From contig JAHDCH010000058.1 of assembly GCA_020629995.1 (NCBI GenBank), positions 1 through 12,391 of the forward strand: DNA of 12,391 nt. The letters are read 5' to 3'. This DNA is from Pseudaestuariivita sp. GTDB taxonomy: Bacteria; Pseudomonadota; Alphaproteobacteria; Rhodobacterales; Rhodobacteraceae. Both the position numbers and the translations under genes were made by a program. Positions 6,629 to 12,391 of the stretch are shown in pieces; the first letter of the stretch is position 1, and every line of letters starts with the position of its first letter. The notes under the pieces were generated by a model, which was not told where the DNA came from, ran no database searches, and saw only the letters and a list, made by a program, of their open reading frames with translations.

Positions 6629-7461
6629 CGTGCGCCCAGCCGTTCTGCCACGGTGGTCCATGACGCCAGATGGGTTGCGGTCACCGCCATCTTCTGCTCC
6701 GCCTCCAGCGTGGCAAGAGTGGGTGACGCAGGCGACGCGGCCTTGAGGAACGCCGCGACATAGGCGGGTGCCGGGGTGGCCGCCGCGCAGATCCTCTTGA
6801 GCCGGCGCAGCATGTTCTGATCGTCCACATCCGCCGCGCCCCACGAGGCAAAGATCGGCTCGGCCCGGGTGCCGGGGCCCAGTATGCGAAAGCACCACCA
6901 CTCCGGCCCGCGCCAGAAATACAGCCCCGATTGCGCCGCCGCCTTGGCCGGGCGACGAGGGGTCAGAAAACTGCTGAGCGCATCGATGCGCGTGGCCACC
7001 AAGCCATTGGCCCACAAGGCAGACTGCACCGCCCCAGAGCTCTGCTGGTGCAGCGATTGCGCCAGAACGGTGGCGGTGGCGGATTTGCCCGTGTCGACCC
7101 TGTGCCAACCGACCGAGACATCATTAGCGTTGAGGTTCAGATCGCGCGCGTGCCGCCACGCCACCAGCCGCGACGCCTCTTTGGCCGATTTGGGAAAAGC
7201 GTCAAACTCCAGCAGGGATTGCTGGAACATCGGGTCGGGCAGGGCGACCGACACTTGCGTGTCGGCGCGCCGCATCACCGCCGGAAACTGGCCGGCGAGG
7301 CGGCCAAGGCCCTGATCCAGACCCGTCAGCGCGGGCGTTTCGACATCCGTCTTGTGCGCCAGCTGCGCGCTGTGGATGACCCGTCCACGGGCCGACTTCA
7401 GGCACATGGCCAGCGCCGACGGCGCGACCACCAACGTCAGGTGCTGTCGCTTGCTCCACAT
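6625..7461 (-). CDS. PilM/GspL-like cytoplasmic scaffold protein (divergent)
   Basis: A 278-residue soluble protein with no membrane span. It sits immediately upstream of the PilN-like gene, as pilM does in pilMNOPQ operons. The N-terminal strands (HLTLVVAPSALAMCLKSARGRVI) fit the first strands of an actin-like fold. SVALPDPMFQQSLLEFDAFP and ASRLVAWRHARDLNLNANDVSVGW (about 70-120) correspond to the region in PilM-like proteins where the LP..Q sequence is followed by a W/D segment. The nucleotide-binding loops are not clear to me, so ATP binding is uncertain. It probably recruits the short PilN N-terminus and the GspE-type ATPase. Start ATG shares one base with the preceding stop. Homology is inferred largely from position and layout. 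Confidence 0.7.
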   Translation of the reverse strand: MWSKRQHLTLVVAPSALAMCLKSARGRVIHSAQLAHKTDVETPALTGLDQGLGRLAGQFPAVMRRADTQVSVALPDPMFQQSLLEFDAFPKSAKEASRLVAWRHARDLNLNANDVSVGWHRVDTGKSATATVLAQSLHQQSSGAVQSALWANGLVATRIDALSSFLTPRRPAKAAAQSGLYFWRGPEWWCFRILGPGTRAEPIFASWGAADVDDQNMLRRLKRICAAATPAPAYVAAFLKAASPASPTLATLEAEQKMAVTATHLASWTTVAERLGAR

Positions 7462-9035
7462 CAGCTGTCGCCCAGAACGCGGGCCAGCTCGGCCTCGCTG
7501 ATCAGACCGTCTGTCACCAGATCCCTTGCCGCGTCCTCAAGCTGGCGCATGCCCTTGCGTTCGCGTGCGTCCTTGAGCGCGCCAAAGATCGACCGGTTGA
7601 CGATCAGCTCGGATATTTCAGGATCGACAATCAGATGTTCCAGCGCCGCAAGCCGCCCGCGATAGCCGGTGCCCGAACAGGTGACACAGCCCCGGGCCTC
7701 GTACGTGGGCCGGTCGGCGGCTGTCTTGCGTTTCAGCACCAGCGGCGCGGGCTTTTTGCACTGCGCGCACAGACGCCGGAACAGACGCTGCGCAAAGACC
7801 GAATTCAGCGCGGCCACAAAATCATGCAGGTCTATGCCCCAATGGGTAAAGCGCCCGATCACGTCCAGCGTGTTGTTGGCGTGCACCGAGGCCAGCACCA
7901 GATGCCCGGTCAGGGCGGCCTGAATCGCGATCTCGGCGGTTTCGCGGTCGCGGATTTCGCCGACCATGATCTTGTCCGGATCGTGCCGCAGGATCGACCG
8001 CAGCCCGGACGCAAAGGTCAGGCCCTTTTTCTCGTTCACCGGGATCTGCGCGACATTGGCGATCTGGTATTCGATCGGGTCCTCGATCGTGATGATCTTT
8101 TGCCCGCCATCGTTCATTTCGCCAAGCGCGCCATACAGGGTGGTGGTCTTGCCGCTGCCGGTGGGGCCGGTGATCAGCATCAGACCGTAGGGCGCGCGCA
8201 CCTCGCGGCGCAGTACCGCAAGATCCGCCTGCGCAATCCCCAGTCCGTCCAGCGACAGCGCTTTGCCGTCCTCGGCCAGATGCGCCTTGTCAAGAATCCG
8301 GATCACCACGTCTTCGCCAAACTGGGTGGGCAGGACCGACACGCGGAAATCAATCTCGCGCCCGTCAAAGCGCATCCGAAAGCGGCCGTCCTGCGGGATG
8401 CGCTGTTCGGCGATGTCCAGTTCAGCCAGCACCTTGATGCGCGACACCAGCTCTTCGTGGTGAGTGGCGTCGATGTGATCGGTCGCGGGACGCAGGATGC
8501 CGTCGATCCGGTATTTCAGATCCAGCCGGTGCGCCGACAGTTCGAAATGGATGTCGGACACCTGCTTTTCCAGCGCCGCCATCAGGACCGAGTTCAACAG
8601 CCGGACAACGCCGGTTTCGCCCACCACCGACGCAAGGTCGACCACCTCTTCGTCGCCGGTGCCGGTTTCGCGGACCAGCTCGGGCTGGAAATCATGCGCC
8701 ACGTTGCGCAGCACCTGCCCGCCGCTGTCTGCAAGGCGCAGATAGGCGAGAATCTCTTTGCGTTCGGCAACCGCAAGGTCAACATCTCCGCCCGCCAACC
8801 GGCAAAGTTGATTTTCCAGAAAAAGGTTGCCGGGATCGCAAATCGCGATGTGAACCTTTCCATCCGCGCCCCGAAATGGCGCAGCCGTCAGGCGCAAAGC
8901 GTCCTCGACCGAAAATACGTCAAAGACCTGAGGATCTATCTCTTTTGTGCCCAACTCGACAAAGTCCAAGTCAAGCTGTTTGGCCCGGGTTCGAAGCTCG
9001 TTCAGGTCAAGAGAGTGATTTTGCGCCACGTTCAC
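7461..9035 (-). CDS. gspE: GspE/PilB-like secretion ATPase
   Basis: A 524-residue hexameric AAA-type ATPase that powers pseudopilus assembly from the cytoplasmic side. A degenerate N-terminal domain (about 25-110) is followed by the N2 domain with SDIHFE and the RIDG segment. The core has Walker A GPTGSGKTT (290-298), an Asp box IITIEDPIE (314-322), a Walker B-like KIMVGEIRD (355-363), and a His box LVLASVHANNT (379-389). A zinc-binding tetracysteine follows: CAQC (423-426) and CVTC (450-453), as in GspE and PilB. The SVHANN and DVIGRF wording differs from the common LHTND form and, from memory, is seen in related T2SS-like clusters. GTG at 9035 directly follows the gspF stop. The next in-frame GTG, at 9029, has AGG at a better distance and may be the true start. 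Confidence 0.93.
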   Translation of the reverse strand: MNVAQNHSLDLNELRTRAKQLDLDFVELGTKEIDPQVFDVFSVEDALRLTAAPFRGADGKVHIAICDPGNLFLENQLCRLAGGDVDLAVAERKEILAYLRLADSGGQVLRNVAHDFQPELVRETGTGDEEVVDLASVVGETGVVRLLNSVLMAALEKQVSDIHFELSAHRLDLKYRIDGILRPATDHIDATHHEELVSRIKVLAELDIAEQRIPQDGRFRMRFDGREIDFRVSVLPTQFGEDVVIRILDKAHLAEDGKALSLDGLGIAQADLAVLRREVRAPYGLMLITGPTGSGKTTTLYGALGEMNDGGQKIITIEDPIEYQIANVAQIPVNEKKGLTFASGLRSILRHDPDKIMVGEIRDRETAEIAIQAALTGHLVLASVHANNTLDVIGRFTHWGIDLHDFVAALNSVFAQRLFRRLCAQCKKPAPLVLKRKTAADRPTYEARGCVTCSGTGYRGRLAALEHLIVDPEISELIVNRSIFGALKDARERKGMRQLEDAARDLVTDGLISEAELARVLGDS

Positions 9036-10238
9036 CTATTGAATTACATCCGAGACGCCAAATATCGGCAGATAGACAGTGATTACGATTACCCCAATTA
9101 CGCCCCCCACCAGAACCATCATAATCGGTTCAATCAAGGACGTGACCACATCGACACGGTCGCTCAGCTCTTGTTCGTGCAATTTGGCAACGTGGTGCAT
9201 CATCCGATCCAGCGCACCGGTACGTTCGCCCGCCTGGATCAACCCTTCGCCCGCGCCCGGGAAAAACCCGTTGTCCCGCGCCAGGTCGGAAAACCTTTTG
9301 CCTGTGGCGACCCCGTTTTCAACTTCGCCCAGCTTGCCCGCCAAATAGCTGTTGGGCAGGTTGTCCCGCACCAGCCCCAGCGCGGATTTCAGCGGCATCC
9401 CGGAATACAGCAGCAACGACAGGCCCGAGGCGATCTGCGCCATATGGCCCTCGTGCCTCAGCCGGCCAAAGATGGGCACCTGCAGGCTGACGCGGTCCAG
9501 CCACAGCTTGCCCCGATCGGTCTGCATCGCAAACTTGCGGCCCAGCCAGATCGCCGCCATCACAGCCAGCAGACCACCGCCCCACAGCGGCGCTGTTTCC
9601 ACCGTGTTGATCAGCACCTGGGTGGACGCCGGCAGATCGGCGCCAAATTCGGAATACAGCTCGACGAAATTGGGCAGGATGAACAGGAACAGCACCACCA
9701 GCACGATCACCAGCAGGCACAGCAGAAAGACCGGATAGGCCATCGCCTTGCGGAACTTGCGCGCCAGTTCAAGCCGCATCGCCAGATCGGATTCGTACCG
9801 TTCCAGCGCCGCCGCAAGCCCCCCCGACGACATCCCGATCTGAAAGGTCGTGGCCAGGGCAGGTTCAAAGATGTCGGGCCGGTTGCGCAGGGCGTCGGGC
9901 AGGGCGGTGCCGCGCCGTACATCTTCGGTGACGTCATGGAGCGCGGTCGACAATTGCAGGTCGTTGGGGCGGTTCTTCACCATGCCCAGGGCTTCGATCA
10001 CCGATATGCCGGCCTCGATGATGGTGCGCAGCTCGCGCAGCATCGCCAGGATTGACGCGGGCTTGACCCGGTTGCGCGCCACGATTTCGCCGACGGACCC
10101 GCGCTGTTCGCGCAAGGACGAAACCAGCAGGCCTTCCTTTTGCAATTCGTCGCGTAGATGGCTGCCCGACAGCCCTTTGCGGGTCTCGGTGACAAGGCGC
10201 CCCGCCGCATCCCGCGCCTTGATGCGAAAGGTCTTCAT
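9036..10238 (-). CDS. gspF: GspF/PilC-like inner-membrane platform protein
   Basis: A 400-residue polytopic protein, the platform that rotates or clamps under the ATPase during filament assembly. It has two copies of the T2SSF domain, about 64-186 (LRELRTIIEAGISVIEALGM) and about 266-390 (GLSLLLYSGMPLKSALGLV and GLIQAGERTGALDRMMHHVA). Membrane spans are predicted at about 168-190, 218-234 and 370-392, the usual three. Length matches the family. The start is the ATG at 10238, which gives MKTFRIKARDAAGRLV, the expected GspF N-terminus, and overlaps the prepilin peptidase stop as ATGA. The upstream extension to 10289 is only the 3' end of the peptidase gene in another frame. Confidence 0.93.
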   Translation of the reverse strand: MKTFRIKARDAAGRLVTETRKGLSGSHLRDELQKEGLLVSSLREQRGSVGEIVARNRVKPASILAMLRELRTIIEAGISVIEALGMVKNRPNDLQLSTALHDVTEDVRRGTALPDALRNRPDIFEPALATTFQIGMSSGGLAAALERYESDLAMRLELARKFRKAMAYPVFLLCLLVIVLVVLFLFILPNFVELYSEFGADLPASTQVLINTVETAPLWGGGLLAVMAAIWLGRKFAMQTDRGKLWLDRVSLQVPIFGRLRHEGHMAQIASGLSLLLYSGMPLKSALGLVRDNLPNSYLAGKLGEVENGVATGKRFSDLARDNGFFPGAGEGLIQAGERTGALDRMMHHVAKLHEQELSDRVDVVTSLIEPIMMVLVGGVIGVIVITVYLPIFGVSDVIQ

Positions 10239-10726
10239 GGCACCGCCCGCCACAGCTCGATCCCGGCAAAAAGGGCGATGGCCGGGCACAGATACAGACC
10301 AAAGGGAATATGCGCATCAGGCCGGTGCACACCGAAAAACACCGCAGCCAGCGCGCTGGCCGAACTGATAACCAATATCCACGCCAGGTTGTGCGGCCCA
10401 ACCCACAGCGTTGCCGCTGCAAAAAGCTTGACGTCGCCCATCCCCAGCGCCTCTTTGCCCAGCACCCGGGCCGCGCCAATCGACAAAAGCAGCCCCGCGG
10501 TCAGGCTCAGAACCGCCCCCGCAATTCGGAACGCCAGCTCTTGGGGGACCGCCAGGAAACAAAAGACCACGCCCGCCAAAACGAGTGCAGCAACATCTGT
10601 GTTTGGAATGACGCGGCGCCGCAGGTCGCTAAGCGCGATCCTGACAAGCAACAGCGCCATCCCAAGGACAGCCGCACCCAGCCCAAGCAGCACAGGTAAA
10701 GGGGACGAGGTAAAATCGTACGACAT
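10235..10726 (-). CDS. Prepilin peptidase, catalytic domain only (A24 family)
   Basis: A small polytopic aspartate protease of 163 residues from the ATG at 10726, or 167 from a GTG at 10738. The two catalytic aspartates are visible: SDLRRRVIPN near the first membrane span and GMGDVKL further on (Asp34 and Asp98 in the shorter form). About five hydrophobic spans follow one another. The N-terminal methylase domain of full-size PilD/GspO, with its paired cysteines, is absent, as in the CpaA/TadV branch. It would cleave the leaders of the four prepilins at the operon's end. N-methylation would then need another enzyme, or does not occur. First gene of the operon; neither start has a clear binding site. 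Confidence 0.88.
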   Translation of the reverse strand: MSYDFTSSPLPVLLGLGAAVLGMALLLVRIALSDLRRRVIPNTDVAALVLAGVVFCFLAVPQELAFRIAGAVLSLTAGLLLSIGAARVLGKEALGMGDVKLFAAATLWVGPHNLAWILVISSASALAAVFFGVHRPDAHIPFGLYLCPAIALFAGIELWRAVP

Positions 10727-10781
10727 CGTAAATCGCACGTTAGGTTGTTTTCAAACGACGCACACCCTCATTTTGCGAGTA

Positions 10782-10787
10782 ATTATA
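10782..10787 (-). promoter_or_regulatory. Candidate -10 box of the secretion operon
   Basis: TATAAT on the minus strand in an AT-rich island, about 55-60 nt before the first possible starts (10726 and 10738). No good TTGACA-like -35 was found 16-18 nt upstream, so an activator or another sigma factor may be needed. Confidence 0.4.
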
Positions 10788-10798
10788 TTACATAATAT
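10785..10798. repeat. AT-rich palindrome, possible operator
   Basis: ATATTA-CA-TAATAT is a perfect 6-bp inverted repeat around 2 bp. It overlaps the upstream half of the TATAAT box, where a bound repressor would block transcription of the secretion operon. Such a run is striking in a GC-rich neighbourhood. No regulator gene is in the window. Confidence 0.35.
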
Positions 10799-10818
10799 TG
10801 CTTACGCGCCACCGAGGC

Positions 10819-11835
10819 TCAACCCTCAAGAGCCGCCAGAATGGCGCGCGTTTCGGGCATCCGGGCCAGTGACCTGTCCATGTGCTCGCGCCAGCGCGGG
10901 CCGACATCGCGCGCGGCGGCATGGGCCGCGATCAGATCGTCGGGCCTGTCTTCGGCCAGCGCAGCGATCAGGAACGCGGCCTGCTCGCGGTCCTTTGCGG
11001 ATTTGACCCGCCCGGGCCCGTCGCGCCGCCGGTCCGCGATGATCAGCTTGTGGATCGCATAGCGTTCGGGGCGCGGCACCTGAACCAGGATCCCCGACCT
11101 GTAGATCGCCGCGGCGTGGATCGGCTCGGCGATCAGAAAGTTCAGGTAGTTCAGCGCCTGCGCCCCCACACCCAGCGCCGGCAGATCGCGCAGCGTCTCC
11201 TCGCCAAAGGCCGGCGTCAAAAACTCGACCAGCTGCCCGCTGCCACCCTGCGCCCATCGCCACGTCCGCCCTTTGGCCAACCCGGGCACCGGATCGAATT
11301 TGAGCGCAGAGAAGGTCGCGGCCAGGCCTGGATCCACCTGGTCCTGCAAGGCCACGCTCAGCTTTTCGAATTGCGCGATGTCGATATCGCCGGTGTTTGC
11401 CATACCGCCCAAAGGCAGCCGCAAGCCCAGTTCGCCTTCGTACAGGCGAAAGGCATTGGTGCCCACCAGCGTCCCGCCCAGACGGAATGTCCCGGCGGTG
11501 GCCATCGCCGACAGGATCGACCCCGTCGCGCGGTCCGTCGGCGTCAGGCCTTCGGCGCGCAGCAGGCGAACAAGGCGCGACCTTTCGGCCTGCCTGTCTT
11601 TGGCCGTTGCGCGCAGGTCTTCGATCCGGTCGATCCGCACGCGCGTCTCGGCGGTGTCTTCGCCGATATAGGTGAACTGCATGTCCGTCCCGACACGGCG
11701 GGCGGCGTACCAATACCCCCTTGCCCCACGCTTTTTCAGCGTCGGCGTGCCGTCGACCCCCGACAGGGCGTCATCCTTCAAAAGCCGCACCAGATCGGTA
11801 TAGGCGCTGGTCGCAATGCTGCTGAGTGGGGTCAT
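10819..11835 (-). CDS. Nucleotidyltransferase-fold protein, GSU2403-like
   Basis: A 338-residue soluble protein. Residues 118-137 (LGGTLVGTNAFRLYEGELGL) and a following NTGDIDIA (147-154, Asp150 and Asp152) match, from memory, the core of GSU2403-family nucleotidyltransferase-fold proteins: a G-rich strand, then a DxD metal site. The N-terminal 100 residues (YTDLVRLL, GYWYAARRVGTDMQFTYIGED) and the C-terminal helical part (PERYAIHKLIIADRR, AKDREQAAFLIAAL) also fit that family. Its substrate is not known; related folds include antitoxin-paired AbiEii/MenT enzymes. The ATG at 11835 has no ribosome binding site. No partner antitoxin gene was found next to it. It is upstream of the secretion operon on the same strand, but separated by an AT-rich gap, and I infer no functional link. 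Confidence 0.78.
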   Translation of the reverse strand: MTPLSSIATSAYTDLVRLLKDDALSGVDGTPTLKKRGARGYWYAARRVGTDMQFTYIGEDTAETRVRIDRIEDLRATAKDRQAERSRLVRLLRAEGLTPTDRATGSILSAMATAGTFRLGGTLVGTNAFRLYEGELGLRLPLGGMANTGDIDIAQFEKLSVALQDQVDPGLAATFSALKFDPVPGLAKGRTWRWAQGGSGQLVEFLTPAFGEETLRDLPALGVGAQALNYLNFLIAEPIHAAAIYRSGILVQVPRPERYAIHKLIIADRRRDGPGRVKSAKDREQAAFLIAALAEDRPDDLIAAHAAARDVGPRWREHMDRSLARMPETRAILAALEG

Positions 11836-11844
11836 GCCAATCAA

Positions 11845-11850
11845 TTTATA
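11845..11850 (-). promoter_or_regulatory. Possible -10 box for the nucleotidyltransferase gene
   Basis: TATAAA on the minus strand, 9 nt before the ATG at 11835. If used, the transcript would be almost leaderless, which agrees with the missing ribosome binding site. No good -35 is seen. Confidence 0.25.
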
Positions 11851-11871
11851 GTTTTGCTTGGCACGTTTGTA

Positions 11872-11896
11872 CCTAGCGAAACTTGAAATTGCTAGG
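11872..11896. repeat. Inverted repeat in the divergent intergenic region
   Basis: CCTAGC (11872-11877) and GCTAGG (11891-11896) are perfect 6-bp arms around a 13-bp spacer, centred two helical turns apart. The site lies just upstream of the nucleotidyltransferase gene and about 40 bp before the EcfG-type promoter, so it could be an operator for the minus-strand gene. Confidence 0.3.
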
Positions 11897-11933
11897 CAAA
11901 TCTTTGGCGCCGCTGCGACGCCCGCGCCTTGCG

Positions 11934-11958
11934 GGAACCAGCCAAGGCCGCCCGCGTT
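11934..11958 (+). promoter_or_regulatory. EcfG-type (general stress response) promoter
   Basis: GGAAC (11934-11938) and CGTT (11955-11958) are separated by exactly 16 bp. This is the consensus of the alphaproteobacterial general-stress sigma factor EcfG (GGAAC-N16-17-CGTT). Transcription would begin near 11965, leaving a leader of about 20 nt with AGGAGG in the right place before the ATG at 11986. The promoter would drive the two small genes that follow. Confidence 0.6.
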
Positions 11959-11974
11959 GTGCCCCCAAGAACCC

Positions 11975-11980
11975 AGGAGG
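11975..11980 (+). promoter_or_regulatory. Ribosome binding site of the small membrane protein
   Basis: AGGAGG, five bases before the ATG at 11986. It is the main reason to accept so short a gene. Confidence 0.7.
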
Positions 11981-11985
11981 CACCC

Positions 11986-12057
11986 ATGCACAGCATTTTC
12001 TACGTCATCGGCGTTCTGGTGGTTGCCGTCGCAATCCTGAACCTGGCCGCCGTTTGA
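11986..12057 (+). CDS. 23-residue single-span membrane protein
   Basis: The peptide begins MHSIFYVIGVLVVAVAIL and ends NLAAV, almost entirely one hydrophobic helix. It is too short for usual gene finders. Support comes from a perfect AGGAGG at five bases, an EcfG-type promoter just upstream, and a second gene with its own binding site 23 bp downstream. Small hydrophobic proteins of this type, often placed by stress genes, occur in Rhodobacteraceae as far as I remember; no function is known. It probably inserts in the inner membrane. Codons are GC-rich like those of the neighbours. Confidence 0.65.
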   Translation: MHSIFYVIGVLVVAVAILNLAAV

Positions 12058-12068
12058 CCCCTGAACAC

Positions 12069-12073
12069 AGGAG
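12069..12073 (+). promoter_or_regulatory. Ribosome binding site of the Ala-rich protein
   Basis: AGGAG, seven bases before the ATG at 12081. Confidence 0.6.
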
Positions 12074-12080
12074 ACATCCC

Positions 12081-12391
12081 ATGACCAACTCGACATCCAA
12101 ATCTTCCACAAAATCGAACCTGAAGGCGCAAGCAAGCGAAGCCGCAGCCGCAGCCGAGGACGAAGCCCGCGACATCGCCGAACAGGCCAAGGCGACAGCG
12201 ACCGCACATGCGGACGCGGCCAAGGCATCTGTTGCCAGCGAAGTGGACGAGACCGCCGAACAGCTGCGTGACGCGGGCCGCTCCTTTGACGAAGGCAGCT
12301 TTGCCGACATCGCCGCAAGCCACCTGGCCGACAACCTTGCCTCGGCCGCCGATGCGGTGCGCACGACTGACCTGTCGTCGCTGCAGGACGA
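12081..12391 (+). CDS. Ala-rich helical protein, 5' part only
   Basis: The first 103 codons of a gene that runs off the window. Residues 1-13 are Ser/Thr/Lys-rich. From 14 to about 65 the chain is Ala/Glu/Asp/Lys-rich and probably one long amphipathic helix or coiled coil (AEDEARDIAEQAKATATAHA). Then SFDEGSFADIAASHLADNLA and AADAVRTTDLSSLQD follow. This pattern recalls alphaproteobacterial stress or nutrient-deprivation proteins that continue with RRxPALF and a C-terminal membrane span, but that part is outside the window. It lies 23 bp behind the small membrane protein and probably shares its EcfG-type promoter. Confidence 0.7.
   Translation, partial: MTNSTSKSSTKSNLKAQASEAAAAAEDEARDIAEQAKATATAHADAAKASVASEVDETAEQLRDAGRSFDEGSFADIAASHLADNLASAADAVRTTDLSSLQD

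Noticed and set aside
7635..10055. Long open frame of 806 codons on the plus strand
   Set aside because: It is antisense across gspE and gspF, spans their junction, and has low-complexity Arg/Gln/His-rich composition; a shadow frame.
10816..10834. GGCTC/GAGCC inverted repeat at the 3' end of the nucleotidyltransferase gene
   Set aside because: A stem of only 5 bp, partly coding, with a 9-nt loop and no T-run; not a credible intrinsic terminator.
11859..11876. Sigma-54-like TTGGCACG element
   Set aside because: The GG is not followed by GC at the required 10-nt spacing, so the -12 element is missing.
10882..11886. Plus-strand open frame of 334 codons opposite the nucleotidyltransferase gene
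   Set aside because: The minus-strand reading has the recognisable GGTLVGTNAF and DIDIA motifs, while the plus reading is Arg/Gln/His-rich with no domain.
11921..11935. CCCGC/GCGGG hairpin next to the EcfG-type -35
   Set aside because: Five-bp arms in a GC-rich stretch are expected by chance, and it overlaps the promoter element, so no separate role is supported.
11836..12318. N-terminal extension of the nucleotidyltransferase frame to 12318
   Set aside because: The extension overlaps two plus-strand genes with good binding sites and translates to Arg/Leu-rich, domain-free sequence. The ATG at 11835 starts the conserved part.

Overview
The window looks like a chromosomal segment of a GC-rich alphaproteobacterium, probably a Roseobacter-type Rhodobacteraceae. 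This is inferred from codon use, many GTG starts, and an alphaproteobacterial EcfG-type promoter motif. No rRNA, tRNA, CRISPR array, transposase or attachment site was seen.

The centre (about 10.74 kb down to 1.05 kb, minus strand) is one compact operon of twelve genes for a type IV filament machine. The order is a peptidase-only prepilin peptidase, GspF-like platform protein, GspE-like ATPase, PilM/GspL-like, PilN-like, PilO/GspM-like, PilP/GspC-like, a lipoprotein secretin with TPR and cohesin-like domains, three GspG-like pseudopilins, and a non-canonical pilin-like protein. Every junction is an overlap of 1-14 nt, a direct stop/start abutment, or a 3-nt gap, so the genes are very likely co-transcribed and translationally coupled. 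The system is a hybrid: its ATPase, platform, major pseudopilin and secretin look like type II secretion, its inner-membrane alignment complex looks like the PilMNOP set of type IVa pili, and the usual GspH/I/J/K minor pseudopilins and a PilT retraction ATPase are not encoded here. A short pseudopilus that drives export through the secretin is the simplest reading. The substrate is unknown.

Upstream of the operon on the same strand (10819-11835) lies a nucleotidyltransferase-fold gene resembling the GSU2403 family. An AT-rich 80-bp gap with a TATAAT box and a perfect 6+2+6 palindrome separates the two and is the likely operon control region.

At the right edge two plus-strand genes diverge from the nucleotidyltransferase: a 23-residue single-span membrane protein and the start of an Ala-rich, charged helical protein. 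They follow a near-ideal EcfG-type promoter (GGAAC-N16-CGTT), which suggests a general-stress-response unit. At the left edge a leucine-rich-repeat-like protein (87-1004, plus) converges on the end of the secretion operon.
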